From contig JAFWTA010000030.1 of NCBI GenBank assembly GCA_017519145.1, positions 310,001 through 374,000 on the forward strand: a stretch of DNA of 64,000 bases, in the 5' to 3' direction. Shown piece after piece: positions 27,817 through 36,790 of this stretch. The notes under the pieces were generated by a model. The model saw nothing but the letters and a program-made list of their open reading frames with translations. It was not told the origin of the DNA and did not search any database. The position numbers were made by a program, and so were the translations under genes. This stretch comes from Ruminococcus sp. (lineage in GTDB: Bacteria > Bacillota > Clostridia > Oscillospirales > Ruminococcaceae). Position 1 is the stretch's first letter, and every line of letters starts with the position of its first letter.

Positions 27817-28882
27817 TCTTAACTCCCGTAATTAATCTTACTATATCGTTGTATGTTGCGAATATCATCACTCCGAAAAGGAGCACCATTCCTGCAAGAT
27901 GGACATATCCTTCATGCTCGGGCTTTACGGGCTTGCGGCGTACAAGCTCAATGAAGCAGAACAGCAGTCTGCCGCCGTCAAGTCCGGGAATGGGAAGAAG
28001 ATTGAATATGCCGACATTTATAGTTATCAGCGCAGTCATGTAAATGACTTGGAAAAGCGCATCAAGAAAGCTCTCCGACTCCTCGGTGGACTCACTTATG
28101 GCGGAGACTACGCCGACAGGACCCGAAACATCCTCCTTGTGGAGCTGTCCCGAGAACATCTGCTTGATGGAGAGTCCGACGATATGGGTCATTGACATGA
28201 ACAGGTCTCCCGAGCCCTTTATGACGGTCAGCGGATTTTTGTTCTTGTATATGACAGCAAAATCGACTACACCACCGTCGCCGTAGGTATTCTTAAAGAA
28301 TACACCGTCCAGCTTCACACGCTCTCCGTCGCGCTTGACAACTACCTTGTGTCCCACATTCGGGTCGCAGGTATCAAAAACATAGTTTAGATCCAGTGTG
28401 CTGTATATCCTTGTTCCGTCAATTGAGATTATCTTGTCATTCTGTTTGAGTCCTGTCTCGTAGCTCTGTGCGTAGTATGTCACATCACCTTCTTTTGAAA
28501 TTGTCCTCTTGAAGTCTTCCACGGTAGTCGTGGGAACTCCGTCCATCATGCTGACCAGTATGATGAGCATGATAAATCCGAGAACGAAGTTCATGCCTGC
28601 TCCCGCAAAGAGAACTATGATGCGCTTCCAGAGCTTTGCGTTGCGAAAGCTTCTGGGGTCACTGTTTGTAGAATCCTCTCCCTCCATAGCGCAGTATCCG
28701 CCTACGGGGAGAAGTCTCAGGGAGTATTTGGTCTCCCCCTTTGCCTTCTGTAAGAGCTTGGGACCCATGCCCACTGAAAACTCCAGCACTTTTATTCCGC
28801 TGAGTTTTGCACAGATAAAATGACCGAACTCATGTACTGTTACGATAAGTCCGAAAATAAGTATTGCGATAACTATGCCCAT
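27809..28882 (-). CDS. rseP: Site-2 intramembrane zinc metalloprotease RseP/RasP
   Basis: 357 aa. HEFGH (His17, Glu18, His21) lies in the first transmembrane segment; a PDZ domain spans about 120-210; the second metal motif is NLLPIPGLDGGRLL with the Asp ligand. Cleaves membrane-bound anti-sigma factors and signal-peptide remnants. An ECF sigma/anti-sigma pair is encoded at 34842-37348, but any link is inference. Confidence 0.95.
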   Translation of the reverse strand: MGIVIAILIFGLIVTVHEFGHFICAKLSGIKVLEFSVGMGPKLLQKAKGETKYSLRLLPVGGYCAMEGEDSTNSDPRSFRNAKLWKRIIVLFAGAGMNFVLGFIMLIILVSMMDGVPTTTVEDFKRTISKEGDVTYYAQSYETGLKQNDKIISIDGTRIYSTLDLNYVFDTCDPNVGHKVVVKRDGERVKLDGVFFKNTYGDGGVVDFAVIYKNKNPLTVIKGSGDLFMSMTHIVGLSIKQMFSGQLHKEDVSGPVGVVSAISESTEESESFLDALFQVIYMTALITINVGIFNLLPIPGLDGGRLLFCFIELVRRKPVKPEHEGYVHLAGMVLLFGVMIFATYNDIVRLITGVKNG

Positions 28883-28909
28883 TTGTTTTTCCTTTCTCTA
28901 TACAGGAGC

Positions 28910-30061
28910 TTACTTTGCGGCTATGCGCTCCCTTACATATGCTCTTGCCGCTTTGTCTGCTTTCATTACGTCCTCGTAGCTGTTTATCTCCGATGGAGCA
29001 AAATGCTCAAGGACAGATGATACCGTCTCGCCGATGTCTATGAATTCAGTCTCATCATGGAGGAATGCCTTTACGGCTTCCTCATTGGCTGAATTTACAA
29101 GACAGGGATATGCTCCGCCGCGCTTTATAGCTTCGATAGCAGCCGAAAGGCACTTGAATGTGTCGTAGTCGGGCTTCTCGAAGGTCAGCTTTCCGTAATC
29201 CGTCAGTGAGAGACGTCCCGTAGGACAGCTCATGCGGTCGGGATAAAGCAGAGCGTACTGTATGGGTATCTTCATGTCCGGAACTCCCAGCTGAGCGATG
29301 ACCGAATAGTCGTTATACTCAACAGCTGAGTGTACCACGCTCTGACGGTGTACCACTATCTCGATCTGGTCGGGAGCAAGATCAAAGAGCCATTTTGCCT
29401 CGATGAACTCCAGTCCCTTATTCATAAGTGTAGCAGAGTCGATGGTTATTTTATTTCCCATGTCCCAGTTGGGATGGTGGAGAGCCTGTGCCTTGGTGAC
29501 TGTTTTCAGCTCCTCATAGCTCCTTCCGAAGAAGGGACCGCCCGAAGCTGTCAGGATTATCTTGCTGAGCTGTGAGCGCTTGTTGCCCTGCAAGCACTGG
29601 AATATAGCCGAATGCTCACTGTCAACAGGATATATCCTCACGCCCTTGTCGGCAGCAGCCTTCATTACCAGTTTGCCGCCTGCCACAAGAGTCTCCTTGT
29701 TGGCAAGGGCAATGTCCTTGCCTGCGTCTATTGCAGTCAGTGTGGGGAGAAGCCCCACCATTCCCACAACGGAATTGAGTATTATATCCGCCTCATCCAG
29801 TGAAGCGAGGGTGCATAGCCCCTCCATGCCCGTGAGGAGCTTTACATCCATATCCTTTATCCTGCATTTAAGGTCGCTGTATTTTTCCTCGTTGAAAATA
29901 CAGGCGTATGCAGGGCGGAACTTCCTTATCTGCTGCTCAAGAGCCTCAACGCTGCTGTGAGCGGCAAGTGCAGCCACCTTCAGTCCGTGCTTCTCACAGA
30001 CCTCAAGGGACTGAGTACCGATAGAGCCTGTGGAGCCGAGTATCGACACCGTTTTATTCAT
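28910..30061 (-). CDS. dxr: 1-deoxy-D-xylulose 5-phosphate reductoisomerase
   Basis: 383 aa. First committed step of the MEP pathway (DXP to MEP, NADPH-dependent). Visible: the NADPH motif GSTGSIGTQSLEV; ALANKETLVAGG; the metal site with PVDSEHSAIFQCL; TASGGPFFGR; MNKGLEFIEAKWLF. Complete. A 20-bp inverted repeat at 30135-30154 lies in the gap before it. Confidence 0.97.
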   Translation of the reverse strand: MNKTVSILGSTGSIGTQSLEVCEKHGLKVAALAAHSSVEALEQQIRKFRPAYACIFNEEKYSDLKCRIKDMDVKLLTGMEGLCTLASLDEADIILNSVVGMVGLLPTLTAIDAGKDIALANKETLVAGGKLVMKAAADKGVRIYPVDSEHSAIFQCLQGNKRSQLSKIILTASGGPFFGRSYEELKTVTKAQALHHPNWDMGNKITIDSATLMNKGLEFIEAKWLFDLAPDQIEIVVHRQSVVHSAVEYNDYSVIAQLGVPDMKIPIQYALLYPDRMSCPTGRLSLTDYGKLTFEKPDYDTFKCLSAAIEAIKRGGAYPCLVNSANEEAVKAFLHDETEFIDIGETVSSVLEHFAPSEINSYEDVMKADKAARAYVRERIAAK

Positions 30062-30134
30062 TATATTTTCCCCTTTTCGCGGAAATAACTTCCCGATATA
30101 TTTTCAGAACAAAGTTCATTATAAAATGCGAAAG

Positions 30135-30154
30135 GGACTATCCGTAAATAGTCC
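30135..30154. other. Inverted repeat in the cdsA-dxr gap
   Basis: Arms GGACTAT and ATAGTCC around a 6-nt loop. No U-tract, so a weak terminator or processing site at most. Confidence 0.35.
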
Positions 30155-30166
30155 GTTTCAACAATA

Positions 30167-31057
30167 TCACTGTACGCCGAATAATGCGATGAATGCATAA
30201 AATGTGGGCAGCACGAAAAGAACGCTGTCGAAGCGATCCATGAGTCCGCCGTGTCCCGGCATTATCTTGCCGTAATCCTTGAAGCCTATCTGGCGCTTTA
30301 CCATAGAAGCGGAAAGGTCTCCCACAGTACCGATGACTGCGCAGACTGCTCCCGTAACGAAAGCAATGACTGCTCTCTTTGCAGTAAAGCCGTAGTAGAC
30401 TGAAAATGCCACGGTATATACGATAGCAGTTGTAAGGATACCGCCCACAAGTCCCTCGATAGTCTTCTTGGGGCTTATCTCGGGGCAGAGCTTGTGCTTG
30501 CCGATAGCAACTCCCGTGAAATATGCTCCCGTATCAGCTATCCATGCGCCGCAGAGTCCCATAATGAGCAGGAAAAGTCCGCTGCTCAACATATCATCGG
30601 TCATCTGCCAGCTGCGCTCAATGCGGATCATAGTAGTCATAGCCTGGGGTACAAGTATCATTACCGCAAGTACGAAGAATACCTGCTCGTAGCGTATCTC
30701 CTTGTGCTTTCTCAGCCATGTTACAAATATGACAAAAGCCGCTGCAAGCACTATACAGAAAAGTATGATATGATAATGATCATCAGGCAGATCTATTGTC
30801 TTGAAAGATCTGATGAAGTAGTGCCAATCCTTTACCTTATGCGAAATATGGTATAGTATTGGCACAGCTATTCCGCAAGCTTCTGCTGCCAGGAGTATAG
30901 GAATACACTTGTGCAGCTTTACTGCGCGGAGAAGCTCAAAGAGCATTACTGCGATTATGGCTGCAACTGCTATGGGCAGAACTATGGTGTCGTGGAAGAA
31001 AAGCACTGCACCAAGCAGCACAACTCCCACAGCTCCCGAAATGATTCGTGTAAGCAT
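30167..31057 (-). CDS. cdsA: Phosphatidate cytidylyltransferase CdsA
   Basis: 296 aa integral membrane protein with about eight transmembrane helices. Makes CDP-diacylglycerol from phosphatidate and CTP. The C-terminal signature lies in SASMVKRQIGFKDYGK and PGHGGLMDRFDS. It starts at the last base of uppS, the usual order. Confidence 0.95.
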   Translation of the reverse strand: MLTRIISGAVGVVLLGAVLFFHDTIVLPIAVAAIIAVMLFELLRAVKLHKCIPILLAAEACGIAVPILYHISHKVKDWHYFIRSFKTIDLPDDHYHIILFCIVLAAAFVIFVTWLRKHKEIRYEQVFFVLAVMILVPQAMTTMIRIERSWQMTDDMLSSGLFLLIMGLCGAWIADTGAYFTGVAIGKHKLCPEISPKKTIEGLVGGILTTAIVYTVAFSVYYGFTAKRAVIAFVTGAVCAVIGTVGDLSASMVKRQIGFKDYGKIMPGHGGLMDRFDSVLFVLPTFYAFIALFGVQ

Positions 31058-31797
31058 CAGACACCTCCGAAGCGGCGGTGTCTTCCGTCGAAGTCGATGA
31101 GAGCCTTGTCAAGCTCGGCAGGAGTAAAATCGGGCCAGAGAATGTCCGTAAAGTAGTACTCCGCATAGGCGCACTGCCAGATAAGATAGTTGGAGAGTCT
31201 CAGCTCGCCGCTGGGACGGATAACAAGATCCACATCGGGGATCCCCTTTGTGTATAGCTCGTTTGCGACAGACTGCTCGCTGATGTCCTCGGGACGTATC
31301 TCGCCGTTCACAGCCTTCTGTGCAAGTATCCTTGCAGCATGGGCTATCTCGTCGCGGCCGCCGTAATTCACAGCCATCATGAGGGTCATCTCGTCATACT
31401 TGGCAGTGTCCTCTTCAAGCTTTATCATTTTTTCCTGTAAGTCCTCGTCAAAGGCGCTCTTGTCCCCGAGGAAGATCATACGGGTGTTCTCGCTGAGGAA
31501 GTTTCTTACGTCCACGATATAATCACGGAAAAGCTCCATGATAGTGTTTACCTCATCAGAGGGGCGCTGCCAGTTCTCTGTGGAAAAGGCATAGAAGCTG
31601 ATGTTCTTCAGTCCGATGTCCTTGCAGTAGCGGACGATCTTCTTGAAGTTCTTTGCACCCTCGCGGTGTCCGAAGGAACGGGGCAGACCGCGCTTCTTAG
31701 CCCATCTGCCGTTTCCGTCCATTATGAAGCCGACGTGCTCGGGAAGCTTCTCGGGCAGCGTCAGCTCAGTTTTTTCCTTTTTTCCGAATAATGCCAT
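31057..31797 (-). CDS. uppS: Undecaprenyl diphosphate synthase UppS
   Basis: 246 aa cis-prenyltransferase, making the C55 carrier lipid for cell-wall synthesis. Visible: FIMDGNGRWAKKRGLPR with the catalytic Asp, GHREGAKN, YAFSTENWQRP and the C-terminal RPSGELRLSNYLIWQ. Upstream of cdsA, with frr just before it. Confidence 0.97.
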   Translation of the reverse strand: MALFGKKEKTELTLPEKLPEHVGFIMDGNGRWAKKRGLPRSFGHREGAKNFKKIVRYCKDIGLKNISFYAFSTENWQRPSDEVNTIMELFRDYIVDVRNFLSENTRMIFLGDKSAFDEDLQEKMIKLEEDTAKYDEMTLMMAVNYGGRDEIAHAARILAQKAVNGEIRPEDISEQSVANELYTKGIPDVDLVIRPSGELRLSNYLIWQCAYAEYYFTDILWPDFTPAELDKALIDFDGRHRRFGGV

Positions 31798-31807
31798 ATT
31801 TCACCAA

Positions 31808-32362
31808 TCAGACTGTCATGATCTCTTTTTCTTTGTCTGCTACCATCTTGTCAACGTCAGCACACATCTTATCTGTGAGATCCTGAACCTTCTTCTCGCA
31901 GTCCTTCAGATCATCCTCTGTGATCTCGGAGTTCTTCTTCATTGCCTTGTACTTTTCCATAGTATCGCGTCTGATGGAGCGGACTGTTACCTTACACTCC
32001 TCGCCGTACTTCTTGATGCTCTTGCAGAGCTCCTTACGGCGGTCCTCAGTGAGCTGAGGGAATGCAAGACGGATAACATTGCCGTCGTTTACAGGCTGGA
32101 TACCGATATCCGATGCCTGAATAGCCTTCTCGATGAGCTTGAGAGTTGACTTGTCCCAAGGCTGGATAACAAGTATTCTTGCCTCTGATACGGATACTGC
32201 TGCCATCTGGTTAACAGGTGTGGGAGCTCCGTAGTAATCTACCATTACCTTGTCAAGCACGCCGGGGTTGGCTCTGCCTGCACGGATAGATGCGAATTCG
32301 TTGCCGAGAGCGTTAAGGCTCTTGGTCATTTTTTCCTTAGCAATATTAAGCTGTTCTTTCAT
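31808..32362 (-). CDS. frr: Ribosome recycling factor
   Basis: 184 aa, full length. Splits post-termination ribosomes with EF-G. Typical RRF sequence: RAGRANPGVLDKV, VDYYGAPTPVNQMA, the IQPWDKSTL loop and DVDKMVADKEKEI at the C terminus. 36 bp after pyrH. Confidence 0.97.
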   Translation of the reverse strand: MKEQLNIAKEKMTKSLNALGNEFASIRAGRANPGVLDKVMVDYYGAPTPVNQMAAVSVSEARILVIQPWDKSTLKLIEKAIQASDIGIQPVNDGNVIRLAFPQLTEDRRKELCKSIKKYGEECKVTVRSIRRDTMEKYKAMKKNSEITEDDLKDCEKKVQDLTDKMCADVDKMVADKEKEIMTV

Positions 32363-32398
32363 AGGTGTAACATTCCTTTCGGTTGAGTTTTTGATTTA

Positions 32399-33109
32399 TC
32401 AGTCCTCGGATACAACTGTACCGATGTTTTCGCCCATAACGGCGTCATAGATATTGTCGGGACGGCTCAGATCGAATACCAGCATCTTCATGTGGTTATC
32501 ACGGCACATTGCAGCAGCAGTGCTGTCCATAACGCCAAGATCTTCGCCGATGACCTGTGAGAAGGTAAGGGTGTCGTACTTCTTGGCATCATCAAATTTG
32601 TGGGGATCCTTATCATATACACCATCAACGAGGGTAGCCTTGAGAAGGATATCTGCTTCGATCTCAACAGAACGGAGAGCAGCAGCAGTATCGGTGGAGA
32701 AGAAGGGGTTACCTGTTCCGCAGCCGAATATTACGATCCTGCCTTTGTCGAGATGTCTTACAGCTCTGTTGCGGATATAGGGCTCCGCTACCTGAGACAT
32801 TGCGATGGCAGTCTGAACTCTTACTGTACAGCCGAGGGATTCAAGAACGTCTGCGAGAGCCAGAGCGTTCATGGTAGTTGCAAGCATACCGATGTGATCG
32901 GCGCGTGTTCTGTCCATAGCGCCGCTGGAGCGTCCTCTCCAGAAGTTGCCGCCGCCTACAACAACAGCTACCTGAGCGCCTGCGTCAGCACACTTCTTGA
33001 TGCTTTTGCAGATGTCGGTTACCACATCATAGTTGAGTCCGGTCTTATTGTCGCCTGCAAGAGCTTCGCCGCTGACTTTTAATAAGATTCTTTTATACTT
33101 TGGTTCCAT
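32399..33109 (-). CDS. pyrH: UMP kinase
   Basis: 236 aa amino-acid-kinase fold enzyme phosphorylating UMP to UDP. Visible: [43 protein letters not shown] and [13 protein letters not shown]. First gene of the long pyrH-to-polC run. tsf and rpsB, often upstream of it, are placed far away here (60388-62150). Confidence 0.97.
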   Translation of the reverse strand: MEPKYKRILLKVSGEALAGDNKTGLNYDVVTDICKSIKKCADAGAQVAVVVGGGNFWRGRSSGAMDRTRADHIGMLATTMNALALADVLESLGCTVRVQTAIAMSQVAEPYIRNRAVRHLDKGRIVIFGCGTGNPFFSTDTAAALRSVEIEADILLKATLVDGVYDKDPHKFDDAKKYDTLTFSQVIGEDLGVMDSTAAAMCRDNHMKMLVFDLSRPDNIYDAVMGENIGTVVSED

Positions 33110-33142
33110 ATAAGCACCTCACAAAAAATATATCTATAGTTT

Positions 33143-33171
33143 ATTTTACACTAATTTCAATGATATGTAAA
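33143..33171 (-). promoter_or_regulatory. Promoter of the pyrH-frr-uppS operon
   Basis: TTTACA (33166-33171), 17-bp spacer, TAAAAT (33143-33148), about 30 nt before the pyrH ATG. Confidence 0.7.
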
Positions 33172-33318
33172 GTATATTTTCCGAAAAAGCCGAAAAAAAT
33201 TCTCGGATATTTTTGCTTCATCCCAAAAAACCGAGATCGTGATGATATTTGCAAAGAATACCGTCATCATGCACAAAAATGTTGATAAATTCTTGTTGCT
33301 GTTCGTTTTGATTTTTTC

Positions 33319-33347
33319 TTGACAACTCCTGCCCGTCGTGGTATAAT
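33319..33347 (+). promoter_or_regulatory. Consensus promoter of the tRNA-Ser pair
   Basis: Exact TTGACA (33319-33324), 17-bp spacer, exact TATAAT (33342-33347), 30 bp before the first tRNA. Typical of strong stable-RNA promoters. Confidence 0.9.
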
Positions 33348-33377
33348 ATAAAAGCTGATTAATTCGGCGGTAAAAAT

Positions 33378-33466
33378 GGAGAGGTATCGAAGCGGTCATA
33401 ACGAGGCGGTCTTGAAAACCGTTTGACTTAACGGTCACGTGGGTTCGAATCCCACCCTCTCCGCCA
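33378..33466 (+). tRNA. tRNA-Ser (anticodon TGA)
   Basis: 89 nt including encoded CCA. Acceptor GGAGAGG pairs with CCTCTCC; the anticodon loop CTTGAAA gives TGA; a long variable arm and the T-loop GTTCGAATC are present, as in class II tRNAs. Reads UCA codons and by wobble others. Confidence 0.95.
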
Positions 33467-33502
33467 TTATTTTTTATCGGTGGGCTTCTCGCTCGTCGGT
33501 TT

Positions 33503-33592
33503 GCGGATTTACCCAAGTGGTGAAGGGGCTCCCCTGCTAAGGGAGTAGGTCGGGAAACCGGCGCGAGAGTTCAAATCTCTCAATCCGCGCCA
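33503..33592 (+). tRNA. tRNA-Ser (anticodon GCT)
   Basis: 90 nt including CCA. Acceptor GCGGATT pairs with AATCCGC; anticodon loop CTGCTAA gives GCT, for AGC and AGU codons; long variable arm; T-loop GTTCAAATC. Lies 36 bp after the first tRNA and shares its promoter. Confidence 0.95.
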
Positions 33593-33594
33593 TG

Positions 33595-33622
33595 AACCTG
33601 TATCTTTTGATACAGGTTTTTT
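33595..33622 (+). terminator. Terminator of the tRNA-Ser operon
   Basis: Perfect 10-bp stem AACCTGTATC/GATACAGGTT with a TTTT loop, then a T-run. It begins 3 nt after the CCA of the second tRNA. Confidence 0.9.
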
Positions 33623-33654
33623 ATTTATAAATACTATCAAATTATAAAGAAAAT

Positions 33655-33678
33655 GCCCTCCGAAACGGAAGGGCTTTT
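33655..33678. terminator. Second hairpin between the tRNAs and the GH5 gene
   Basis: GCCCTCCG-AAA-CGGAAGGGC with one mismatch, then TTTT. A backup terminator, or left over; no gene ends next to it. The rest of 33623-33841 shows no other gene. Confidence 0.45.
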
Positions 33679-33841
33679 CTCATAGCAGAAGTTCTGTGAT
33701 CTCTCACAACCATATTATATACTTGCTTTCCCAGTTTGTAAAGTACATTTTTTGATATATCATAAAATTACTATTTTTCGCATTATTCATGTATATTTTT
33801 CTTACTCAGTCTGCTATACTGTATACAGGAGGCGATATGAG

Positions 33842-34795
33842 ATGAAAAAAATAAACGGTTTCAATAAAGGCGTTAATTTAGGCGGCTGGCTCTCACAGTG
33901 CAGCTACGAAAAGGAACACCTGGACACCTTCGTCTGCGAAAAAGACTTTGAAATAATCGCGTCGTGGGGAGCCGATCATGTGCGTGTTCCCTTCGATTAC
34001 AATATAATCGAGAACTCCGACGGCACTTTCAGTGACGAGGGCTTTGCCTATCTTGACAAGGCTGTTGCCTGCGCTAAAAAGAACGGTCTGAACATTATCC
34101 TCGATCTGCACAAGACCGCAGGTTTCTCCTTTGACTACTACAGCGAGAGCGAAAGCGGCTTTTTTGACAGCGCAGAGTATCAGGAGAGGTTCTACCGCCT
34201 TTGGGAAGAAGTTGCAAGGCGTTACGGTTCACTTGCTCCCAATGCAGCATTCGAGCTCCTCAACGAAGTCACCGATGCCGAGTTCATTGACAAATGGAAC
34301 ATGATCGCCAAGGAGTGCATAAAGCGTATCAGAAAGATAGCTCCCGATATCCTTATCCTTGTGGGAAGCTACCACAATAACAGCGCCGATACTGTTCAGT
34401 TCCTGGACGAGCCTTTCGACAGCAACGTCATCTATAATATGCACTGCTATGAGCCCCTGAAGTTCACTCATCAGGGCGCATACTGGACCAACGCCATCGA
34501 CCCCAAGGAGCGTATCCCCTTCGAGAACAGCGTTACCTCTCCGGAGTACTTTGAGGAGCTTTTCTCAACTGCCATTGCCAAGGCTGAGGAAAACGGAAGC
34601 GGTCTCTACTGCGGCGAGTACGGCTGTATAGATGTGGTCAGCCCCGAGGATACCGTAAAATGGTTCAGAACTATTAACTCCGTGTTCAGAAAGCACGGCA
34701 TCGGCAGAGCCGCATGGAACTACAAGGCTATGGACTTCGGTCTTTCCGACCGTCGTCTTGACGGTGTCCGCAGCCAGCTTATCGAATTACTTTAA
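33842..34795 (+). CDS. GH5-family glycoside hydrolase without signal peptide
   Basis: 317 aa from the ATG at 33842, behind AGGAGG; in-frame upstream codons lack a ribosome site. GH5 landmarks: GVNLGGWLS, RVPFDYN, Glu142 in ELLNEV (acid/base), HCY near 201-203, Glu259 in YCGEYG (nucleophile) and a Trp in AAWNYK. Acts on beta-1,4-linked glucan or mannan chains. No signal peptide, dockerin or carbohydrate-binding module, so probably cytoplasmic, working on imported oligosaccharides (inference). No clear promoter found. Confidence 0.88.
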   Translation: MKKINGFNKGVNLGGWLSQCSYEKEHLDTFVCEKDFEIIASWGADHVRVPFDYNIIENSDGTFSDEGFAYLDKAVACAKKNGLNIILDLHKTAGFSFDYYSESESGFFDSAEYQERFYRLWEEVARRYGSLAPNAAFELLNEVTDAEFIDKWNMIAKECIKRIRKIAPDILILVGSYHNNSADTVQFLDEPFDSNVIYNMHCYEPLKFTHQGAYWTNAIDPKERIPFENSVTSPEYFEELFSTAIAKAEENGSGLYCGEYGCIDVVSPEDTVKWFRTINSVFRKHGIGRAAWNYKAMDFGLSDRRLDGVRSQLIELL

Positions 34796-34837
34796 AAAAG
34801 TGATCCCCTTTGCATTATTGCAGAGGGGATCTTTTTT
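34796..34837. terminator. Bidirectional terminator, GH5 gene and anti-sigma gene
   Basis: 12-bp stem (34802-34813 with 34820-34831, one G-T pair), loop ATTATT, with T-runs on both sides. Serves the two convergent genes. Confidence 0.85.
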
Positions 34838-34841
34838 ATTA

Positions 34842-36779
34842 TCATTCTTCTCTTCTGGAATAGCCTGTCAGGTTGATCTCATTGTGCTCGACCGGGTTAT
34901 TGAGCTCAAGATTTGTCACCTTCATACTGTTCACTCCGTCTGTTCCATAAACCGCAGTATATCTCATAACGATACCTGTCCTCATATCTATGAGCATCTG
35001 ATTTGAATAAGCCGACTGCTCAATTCTGATAGCAACACACTGTCTGCCGAGTATCTCTTCTACACCCTCAACATACCAGTCATCAAAGTCAAACAGGGCG
35101 TCAGGGAATGAATATAAGCAATCAACATCAACGCTCTCTAAAAGTGAAGATCCATAGACCTTCCCCCAGCCGCCTATGCCGTCAGTATAATCTAATACTC
35201 GATAATTATCAGGAACATAATTCAGTTCATAAGCGGGAGATGATGATTCATAGGTATTATATGTCATATCGAGATTATTCACGTCTGTCCACTTGTTTCC
35301 GTAATAACACTTTATGAGATCATCATTTAAATAGCTTGATTCAGTTTTAGAATCTATATGGAAATACTGAGCACGGTTATCGGCGATTACATGCGTACTT
35401 CTGTCCCATTTTCTGTTTGTACCATCTGTGTTTATGGTGTACGATACATCAGCAGTATCAAAATAGCGGAATGAATTTACCGATACATGATAAATATAGC
35501 TCTTGTTCTCAAGTGTATTCAGTTCATCGTATGAAACAGCGTTCCAGATCTGCTGTGTATACTTTTCTGTATCTACCTTCTGGAACTGATAGGTGCCGTT
35601 CTCCCAGCCATAGTCCACTTCACCGAGGAGCGCATTTGCCTCATCTTCGTTTGCGAATACAGGTTCCTGGTGCATCTGGAGCTCGCCGAACTCCTCGCTG
35701 TCAGTATTTACAGGCGTAGTTGTAACGGGAGCTGTGGTCACCGCTGTTGTGGTCACGACCTGATCCTCAATATTCGCTCCAACGTTATACGAACCAATCT
35801 TCCATGCGTTATCCTCGTTGACAAGAATGAGCTCTGCTCTTACTCTTGTACCGTCCTTGCGCTGGTATATCCTCTTGCAGGTCATGGTCTCAAGACCGTC
35901 ATCAAGGAGTCCGTCTTCGATAAGCCCCTTTATGCGTTCCTTATCGTCGGCAGGGAACTCCGAGGAAACAAGCTCATAATTGCTGAAGTTAAATGTATTT
36001 GCAAAATTGCTTGAATAGCTTGCGTTGGGCATTACCGATGCTTCGGAATATAAATTGCCGTTATAGTTTATGAATGATTTCAGGTTCTTCTTTATGAAGC
36101 TGATATCATCGAATTCCGCGCCGTTCTCATAACCGCTCATATCACCGCCCGTATATCCCTCACGGATAAGACTGCTGAATGAGGAACCCATTACCTCCTC
36201 AAATTCGTCAAATGTATCAAGCTTTTCATCAGTAACTCGGTAATAGTTTCTATAGGAAGGAGCGTTCGGATAAGTTAAGTCGCTGAATGTCAGGCTATCC
36301 CCCGTATCAACGCCTTCCTGCGCCAAAGCTTTGTGGAAATGCTCCAGATCAGCTGAAAGCTTATCCACTACCTTATCCATATCCACCTTGACTAACTCTC
36401 CGTCATCGGTGATGGTAGTCACCTCAACAGCCGCAACCGTCTCCGCTGGATTGCTGGACTCAATATCTATCCTGTCGACCTTCTTCGACCTTGTAAGGAA
36501 CACACCGCCGCATACTCCCGTCAGGAGCACTACTGCCGCAGCTGCCGCACTTACAAAGCGTATCCACTTGGGGCGGGAATATCTCTCTACGCCCTCAGCT
36601 TCCTTAATGAATCCGTCATCCGAGGTGTTTGCTTCCTCCTCTCTGAGAATATTGTATTTCTTTCTTGTGATGTCATATATCTTTTCTTTCTCTTTGTTCC
36701 CTGCCGCAGTATATTTCTCTGCGACTCTTTCTATATCACTGTCCTTATTGCTGAACAGGTAATCGAGTTTATCCTTCAT
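34842..36779 (-). CDS. Membrane anti-sigma-like partner of the ECF sigma factor
   Basis: 645 aa from the second ATG (36779), 7 nt after GGAGG; the ATG at 36782 is also possible. The cytoplasmic N terminus (about 70 residues, charged and helical) is followed by one transmembrane helix (about residues 73-93, rich in Ala and Val). An exported region of about 540 residues follows, with a Thr-rich linker near residue 350 (TTAVTTAPVTTTPVNTD). I recognise no catalytic motif. Position directly after the sigma gene (8-bp gap) suggests an anti-sigma factor whose outer part may sense a signal. This is inference from context. Confidence 0.6.
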   Translation of the reverse strand: MKDKLDYLFSNKDSDIERVAEKYTAAGNKEKEKIYDITRKKYNILREEEANTSDDGFIKEAEGVERYSRPKWIRFVSAAAAAVVLLTGVCGGVFLTRSKKVDRIDIESSNPAETVAAVEVTTITDDGELVKVDMDKVVDKLSADLEHFHKALAQEGVDTGDSLTFSDLTYPNAPSYRNYYRVTDEKLDTFDEFEEVMGSSFSSLIREGYTGGDMSGYENGAEFDDISFIKKNLKSFINYNGNLYSEASVMPNASYSSNFANTFNFSNYELVSSEFPADDKERIKGLIEDGLLDDGLETMTCKRIYQRKDGTRVRAELILVNEDNAWKIGSYNVGANIEDQVVTTTAVTTAPVTTTPVNTDSEEFGELQMHQEPVFANEDEANALLGEVDYGWENGTYQFQKVDTEKYTQQIWNAVSYDELNTLENKSYIYHVSVNSFRYFDTADVSYTINTDGTNRKWDRSTHVIADNRAQYFHIDSKTESSYLNDDLIKCYYGNKWTDVNNLDMTYNTYESSSPAYELNYVPDNYRVLDYTDGIGGWGKVYGSSLLESVDVDCLYSFPDALFDFDDWYVEGVEEILGRQCVAIRIEQSAYSNQMLIDMRTGIVMRYTAVYGTDGVNSMKVTNLELNNPVEHNEINLTGYSRREE

Positions 36780-36790
36780 CATCTATCCTC

